A stretch of 64,000 bases of DNA from Liolophura sinensis (lineage: Eukaryota > Mollusca > Polyplacophora > Chitonida > Chitonidae). The notes beneath the pieces are model-generated. The model was not told the DNA's origin. It searched no databases and saw only the letters and a list, made by a program, of their open reading frames with translations. Both the position numbers and the translations under genes were made by a program. The stretch spans positions 62,001-126,000 of the forward strand of contig NW_027018008.1 in assembly GCF_032854445.1 (NCBI RefSeq), in the 5' to 3' direction. Of the stretch, positions 56,453 to 64,000 are shown piece after piece (the stretch's first letter is position 1; each line of letters starts with the position of its first letter).

Positions 56453-59400
56453 CATACTAGTGTAATAATTAAAATATTAATTTTGTAACTGAGCTTTCTA
56501 TTATACTGATTACAATGTTCATCTTGTAACTGAACATGCTATTATAATGATTACAATGTTCATGTTGTAACTGAGCATGCTATTATACGAATTACAATTT
56601 TCATCTTGTAATTGAGCATGCTATTATAATGATTACATTGCTCATCTTGTATTTGAGCATGCTATTTTAACTATTACAATGTTCATCTTGTAACTGGGCA
56701 TGTTTTTATAATGATTACAATGTTCACCTTTTAACTGAGCACGCTATTGTAATGATTTCAATGTTCTCCTTGTAACTGAGCACATTATTATAATGATTGC
56801 ATTGTTCATCTTGTAACTGAATATGCTATTGCAATGATTACAATGTCCATTTTGCAACTGAGCATGCTTGTATACTGATTACAATGTTCACCTAGGAACT
56901 GATGATGTTTTTATAATGATTACAACGTTCATCTTGTAACTGAACATGCAATTATAAGGATTACAATGTTCACTTTGTAACTGAACATGCTATTACAATG
57001 ATTACAATGTTCATCTTGTAACTGAACATGCTATTATGTCGATTACAATCTTTATCTTGCAACTCAGCATGTTATTATAATGATTACAATGTTCATCTTG
57101 TAATTGAACGTGCTAATATATTGAATACAATGTTCATTTTGTAACTGATGATGTTATTATAATGATTACAATATTTATCTTGTAACTAAATATGCTTATG
57201 TAATGATTACAATGTCCATTTTGCAACTGAGCATGCTTTTATACTTACAATGTCCACCTTGTAACTGAACATGCTATTATAATGATTAGAATGTTCATCT
57301 TGTAACTGAGCATGTTTTTATAAAGATTACAATGTTCACCTTGTAACTGAACATGCTTTTATAATGATTACAATGTTCATCTTGTAATTGAACGTGCTAA
57401 TATAATGAATACAATGTTTACTTTGTAACTGATGATGTTATTATAATGATTACAATATTCATCTTGTAAGTGAATATGCTAATGTAATGATTACAATGTT
57501 TATCTTACAACTGAGCATGCTTGTATACTGATTACAATGTTCACCTTGCAACTGATGATGTTTTTATAATGATTACAATGTTCATCTTATAACTGAACAT
57601 GCTATTATGTCGATTACAATCTTCATCTTGCAACTGAGCATGTTTTTAAAATGATTACTATGTTCACCTTGTAACTGAACATGCTTTTATAATGATTACA
57701 ATGTCTATCTTGTAAGTGAACGAGCTAATATAATGAATACAATGCTTATGTTGTAACTGATGATGTTATTATAATGATTACAATATTCATCTTGTAAGTG
57801 AATATGCTAATAAAATGATTACAATGTCCATTTTGCAACTGAGCATGCTTGTACACTGATTACAATGTTCACCTTGTAACTGTTTGTGTTTTTATAATGA
57901 CTACAATGTTCATCTTATAACTGAACATGCAATTATAAGGATTACAATGTTCACTTTGTAACTGAACATGCTATTACAATGATTACATTGTTCACCTTGT
58001 AACTGAGCGCATTATTATAATGATTACAATGTTCATCTTGTAACTGAATATGCTATTGTAATGATTACAATGTCCATTTTGCAACTAAGCATGCTTGTTT
58101 ACTGATTACAATGTTCACCTTGCAACTGATGATGTTTTTATAATGATTACAATGTTCACTTTGTAACTGAACATGCTATTACAATGATTACAATGTTCAT
58201 CTTGTAACTGAACATGCTATTATGTCGATTACAATCTTCATCTTGCAACTGAGCATGATGTTATAATGATTACAATGTTTATCTTGTAATTGAACGTGCT
58301 AATATAATGAATACATTGTTCATTTTGTAACTGATGATGTTATTATAATGATTACAATATTCATCTTGTAACTGAATATGCTTATGTAATGATTACAATG
58401 TCCATTTTGCAACTGAGCATGCTTTTATATTTACAATGTCCACCTTGTAACTGAACATGCTATTATAAAGATTACAATGTTCACCTTGTAACTAAACATG
58501 CTTTTATATTGATTACAATGTTCATCTTGTAATTGAACGTGCTAATATAATGAATACAATGTTTACTTTGTAACTGATGATGTTATTATAATGATTACAA
58601 TATTCATCTTGTAAATGAATATGCTAATGTAATGATTACAATGTTTATCTTGCAACTGAGCATGCTTGTATACTGATTACAATGTTCACTTTGCAACTGA
58701 TGATGTTTTTATCATGATTACAATGTTCATCTTGTAACTGAACATGCTATTATGTCGATTACAATCTTCATCTTGCAACTGACCATGTTTTTAAAATGAT
58801 TACTATGTTCACCTTGTAACTGAACATGCTTTTATAATGATTACAGTGTTTATCTTGTAAGTCAACGAGCTAATATAATGAATACAATGCTTATGTTGTA
58901 ACTGATGATGTTATTATAATGATTACAATATTCATCTTGTAAGTGAATATGCTAATGTAATGATTACAATGTCCATTTTGCAACTGAGCATGCTTGTATA
59001 CTGATTACAATGTTCACCTTGAAACTGTTTACTTTTTATAATGATTACAATGTTCATCTTGTAACTGAACATGCAATTATAAGGATTACAATGTTCACTT
59101 TGTAACTGAACATGCTATTACAATGATTACATTGTTCACCTTGTAGCTGAGCACATTATTATAATGATTACAATGTTCATCTTGTAACTGAATATGCTAT
59201 TGTAATGATTACAATGTCCATTTTGCAACTGAGCATGGTTGTATACTGATTACAATTTTCACTTTGCAACTTATGATGTTTTTATAATGATTACAATGTT
59301 CACTTTTAAATTGAACATGCAATTATAAGGAATACAATGTTCATTTTGTAACTGAACATGCTTTTACAATGATTACATTGTTCACCTTGTTACTGAGCAC

Positions 59401-61809
59401 ATTATTATAATAATTACAATGTTCATCTTGTAAGTGAATATGCTAATGTAATGATTACAATATCCATTTTGCAACTGAGCATGCTTTTATACTGATTACA
59501 ATGTTCACCTTGTAACTGATGATGTTTTTATAATGATTACAATGTTCATCTTGTAACTACATATGCTATAACAATGATTACAATGTTCATCTTGTAATGA
59601 AATATGCTAATATAATGATTGCAATATTCATTTTGTAACTGAGCATGCTATTATATTGATTACAATGGTGATTTTGTAACCGTTGACGCTATTATAATGA
59701 TTACAATGTTTACTTTGTAACTGAGCATGCTATTACAATGATTACAATGTTCATCCTGTAACTGAACATGCTATTATGTCGATTACAATCTTTATCTTGC
59801 AACTGAGCATGATATTATAATGATTACAATGTTCATCTTGTAATTGAACGTGCTAATATAATGAATACAATGTTCATTTTGTAACTGATGATGTTTATAT
59901 AATGATTACAATATTCATCTTGTAACTAAATATGCTTATGTAATGATTACAATGTCCATTTTGCAACTGAGCATGCTTTTATACTTACAATGTCCACCTT
60001 GTAACTGAACATGCTATTATAATGATTACAATGTTCATCTTGTAACTGAGCATGTTTTTATAAAGATTACAATGTTCACCTTGTAACTGAACATGCTTTT
60101 ATAATGATTACAATGTTCATCTTGTAATTGAACGTGCTAATATAATGAATACAATGTTTACTTTGTAACTAATGATGTTATTATAATGATTACAATATTT
60201 ATCTTGTAAGTGAATATGCTAATGTAATGATTACAATATCCATTTTGCAACTGAGCATGCTTTTATACTGATTACAATGTTCACCTTGTAACTGATGATG
60301 TTTTTATAATGATTAAAATGTTCATCTTGTAACTACATATGCTATAATAATGATTACAATGTTCATCTTGTAACTACATATGCTAATATAATAATTGCAA
60401 TATTCATTTTGTAACTGAGCATGCTATTATATTGATTACAATGGTGATTTTGTAACCGTTGACGCTATTATAATGTTACAATGTTTATCTTGCAACTGAG
60501 CATGCTATTATAATGATTACTTTGCTCATCTTGTATTTGAGCATGCTATTTTAACTATTACAATGTTCATCTTGTAACTGGGCATGTTTTTATAATGATT
60601 ACAATGTTCACCTTGTAACTGAGCACGCTATTGTAATGATTTCAATGTTCTTGTAACTGAGCACATTCTTATAATGATTGCAATGTTCATCTTGTAACTG
60701 AATATGCTATTGCAATGATTACAATGTCCATTTTGCAACTGAGCATGCTTGTATACTGATTACAATGTTCATCTAGGAACTGATGATGTTTTTATAATGA
60801 TTACAACGTTCATCTTGTAACTGAACATGCAATTATAAGGATTACAATGTTCACTTTGTAACTGAACATGCTATTATGTCGATTACAATCTTTATCTTGC
60901 AACTGAGCATGATATTATAATGATTACAATGTTCATCTTGTAATTGAACGTGCTAATATATTGAATACAATGTTCATTTTGTAACTGATGATGTTATTAT
61001 AATGATTACAATATTCATCTTGTAACTAAATATGCTTATGTAATGATTACAATGTTTATCTTGCAACTGAGCATGCTTGTATACTGATTACAATGTTCAC
61101 CTTGCAACTGATAATGTTTTTATAATGATTACAATGTTCATCTTATAACTAAACATGCTATTATGTCGATTACAATCTTCATCTTGCAACTGAGCATGTT
61201 TTTAAAATGATTACTATGTTCACCTTGTAACTGAACATGCTTTTATAATGATTACAATGTTTATCTTGTAAGTGAACGAGCTAATATAATGAATACAATG
61301 TTTACATTGTAACTGATGATGTTATTATAATAATTACAATATTCATCTTGTAAGTGAATATGCTAATGTAATGATTACAATGTCCATTTTGCAACTGAGC
61401 ATGCTTGTATACTGATTACAATGTTCACCTTGTAACTGTTTATGTCTTTATAATGATTACAATGTTCATCTTGTAACTGAACATGCAATTATAAGGATTA
61501 CAATGTTCACTTTGTAACTGAACATGCTATTACAATGATTACATGGTTCACCTTGTAACTGAGCGCATTATTATAATGATTACAATGTTCATCTTGTAAC
61601 TGAATATGCTATTGTAATGATTACAATGTCCATTTTGCAACTGAGCATGATTATATACTGATTACAATGTTCACCTTGCAACTGATGATGTTTTTATAAT
61701 GATTACAATGGTGATTTTGTAACCGTTGGCGCTATTATAATGATTACAATGTTTACTTTGTAACTGAACATGCTATTACAATGATTACAATGTTCATCTT
61801 GTAACTGGG
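56453..61809 (-). repeat. Higher-order block in array 5 (5,357 bp), about double length
   Basis: Starts like the preceding block but runs nearly twice as long before the next marker. Internal runs repeat (for example TATGTCTTTATAATGATTACA near 56,085 also occurs near 61,441), consistent with a marker lost by deletion or exchange. Confidence 0.7.
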
Positions 61810-63161
61810 CATACTAGTGTAATAATTAAAATAATAATTTTGTAACTGAGCATGCTATTATACTGATTACAATGTTCATCTTGTAACTGAACATGCTATT
61901 ATAATGATTACAATGTTCATGTTGTAACTGAACATGCTATTATACGAATTACAATTTTCATCTTGTAATTGAGCATGCTATTATAATGATTACATTGCTC
62001 ATCTTGTATTTGAGCATGCTATTTTAACTATTACAATGTTCATCTTGTAACTGGGCATGTTTTTATAATGATTACAATGTTCACCTTTTAACTGAGCACA
62101 TTATTATAATGATTGCAATGTTCATCTTGTAACTGAATATGCTATTGCAATGATTACAATGTCCATTTTGCAACTGAGCATGCTTGTATACTGATTACAA
62201 TGTTCACCTAGGAAGTGATGATGTTTTTATAATGATTACAACGTTCATCTTGTAACTGAACATGCAATTATAAGGATTACAATGTTCACTTTGTAACTGA
62301 ACATGCTATTACAATGATTACAATATTCATCTTGTAACTGAACATGCTATTATGTCGATTACAATCTTTATCTTGCAACTGAGCATGATATTATAATGAT
62401 TACAATGTTCATCTTGTAATTGAACGTGCTAATATATTGAATACAATGTTCATTTTGTAACTGATGATGTTATTATAATGATTAAAATATTCATCTTGTA
62501 ACTAAATATGCTTATGTAATGATTACAATGTTCACCTTGCAACTGATGATGTTTTTATAATGATTACAATGTTCACTTTGTAACTGAACATGCAATTATA
62601 AGGATTACAATGTTCACTTTGTAACTGAACATGCTATTACAATGATTACATTGTTCACCTTGTAACTCAGCACATTATTATAATGATTACAATGTTCATC
62701 TTGTAAGTGAATATGCTAATGTAATGATTACAATATCCATTTTGCAACTGAGCATGCTTTTATGCTGATTACAATGTTCACCTTGTAACTGATGATGTTT
62801 TTATAATGATTAAAATGTTCATCTTGTAACTACATATGCTAAAATAATGATTACAATGTTCATCTTGTAACTACTTATGCTAATATAATAATTGCAATAT
62901 TCATTTTGTAGCTGAGCATGCTATTATATTGATTACAATGGTGATTTTGTAACCGTTGACGCTATTATAATGTTACAATGTTTACTTTGTAACTGAACAT
63001 GCTATTACAATGATTACAATGTTCATCTTGTAACTGAACATGCTATTATGTCGATTACAATCTTCATCTTGTAACTGAAAATGATATTATAATGATTACA
63101 ATGTTTATCTTGCAACTGAGCATGCTATTATAATGATTACATTGCTCATCTTGTAACTGGG
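61810..63161 (-). repeat. Higher-order block in array 5 (1,352 bp), shortened
   Basis: Starts like the 53,671 and 56,453 blocks but reaches the next marker after only 33 monomer lengths. Confidence 0.7.
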
Positions 63162-64000
63162 CATACTAGTGTAATAATTAAAATATTAATTTTGTAACTG
63201 AGCATGCTATTATACTGATTACAATGTTCATCTTGTAACTGAACATGCTATTATAATGATTACAATGTTCATATTGTAACTGAGCATGCTATTATACGAA
63301 TTACAATCTTCAATTGAGCATGCTATTATAATGATTGCATTGCTCATCTTGTATTTGAGCATGCTATTTTAACTATTACAATGTTCATCTTGTAACTGGG
63401 CATGTTTTTATAATGATTACAATGTTCACCTTGTAACTGAGCACGCTATTGTAATGATTTCAATGTTCTCCTTGTAACTGAGCACATTATTATAATGATT
63501 GCAATGTTCATCTTGTAACTGAATATGCTATTGCAATGATTACAATGTCCATTTTGCAACTGAGCATGCTTGTATACTGATTACAATGTTCACCTAGGAA
63601 CTGATGATGTTTTTATAATGATTACAACGTTCATCTTGTAACTGAACATGCAATTATAAGGATTACAATGTTCACTTTGTAACTGAACATGCTATTACAA
63701 TGATTACAATGTTCATCTTGTAACTGAACATGCTATTATGTCGATTACAATCTTCATCTTGCAACTGAGCATGATATTATAATGATTACAATGTTCATCT
63801 TGTAATTGAACGTGCTAATATAATGAATACATTGTTCATTTTGTAACTGATGATGTTATTATAATGATTACAATATTCATCTTGTAACTGAATATGCTTA
63901 TGTAATGATTACAATGTCCATTTTGCAACTGAGCATGCTTTTATACTTACAATGTCCACCTTGTAACTGAACATGCTATTATAAAGATTACAATGTTCAC

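Larger units (their letters stand above)
52990..64000 (-). repeat. 41-bp satellite array 5, minus orientation, homogenised
   Basis: About 269 monomers running off the right edge of the window. A diagnostic unit (GGGCATACTAGTGTAATAAT followed by TTAAAATATTAATTTTG) recurs at 53,671, 56,453, 61,810 and 63,162, giving blocks of 2,782, 5,357 and 1,352 bp. Blocks share long, nearly identical variant runs, including CACCTAGGAA(G/C)TGATG at about 54,110, 56,890, 62,205 and 63,590. No SINE relic was found. No block here is a simple mirror of a left-array block, although many monomer variants are shared. Confidence 0.96.

Noticed and set aside
44222-64000. Assembly fold-back artefact (a read joined to its own reverse complement)
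   Set aside because: The arms differ in array lengths, a 200-bp indel, minisatellite number and many substitutions, and the right side has a second, truncated U copy. A single-read artefact would be near-identical. Not fully excluded for the exact join at 44,222.

Overview
The window is about 89% tandem satellite DNA and holds no protein-coding gene that I can defend. The unit is a 41-bp, AT-rich monomer (core CAGTTACAAGATG, then TTGTAATCATTATAAT, then AGCATG); by length there are roughly 1,390 copies. The origin is a eukaryotic nuclear genome. Two short interspersed elements (SINEs) embedded in the non-satellite blocks, one with a tRNA-like head and an (ACTC)n tail and one with an (AAAT)n tail, look like the types common in molluscs, so a gastropod or bivalve is my best guess. 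That guess rests on recall of the families, not on a search.

Layout: 1-38,144 is a plus-orientation array built of six irregular higher-order blocks starting at 1, 7,207, 15,927, 22,888, 32,346 and 36,032. 38,145-40,790 is a non-satellite block (U-A, 2.65 kb). 40,791-44,034 is a shorter, more diverged plus array. 44,035-44,221 is a fragment of the start of U (U-D). At about 44,222 the orientation flips. 44,222-46,446 is a diverged minus array; 46,447-49,236 is an inverted full copy of U (U-B, 2.79 kb); 49,237-51,711 is a minus array; 51,712-52,989 is an inverted, truncated U copy (U-C); 52,990-64,000 is a homogenised minus array that runs off the window.

The U blocks always meet the satellite at the same base, so satellite and U have been moved and copied as one composite unit. 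The copies differ by substitutions, indels and minisatellite copy number. That argues for real duplication and inversion, not an assembly fold-back. The whole window is therefore an imperfect, very large inverted repeat centred near 44.1-44.2 kb.

Most notable details: (1) one monomer position in the left array is occupied by a 30-bp relic of the SINE 3' end, flanked by an 11-bp direct repeat and exactly in 41-bp phase; it is present in eight copies on the left and was not seen on the right. (2) A cluster of about sixteen one-base indels is confined to about 17.39-19.78 kb, in one copy only, and looks like a poorly polished assembly patch. (3) Each monomer carries the dyad TTACAA-N8-TTGTAA. 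Short open frames in the arrays are by-products of repeat translation and were not called as genes.
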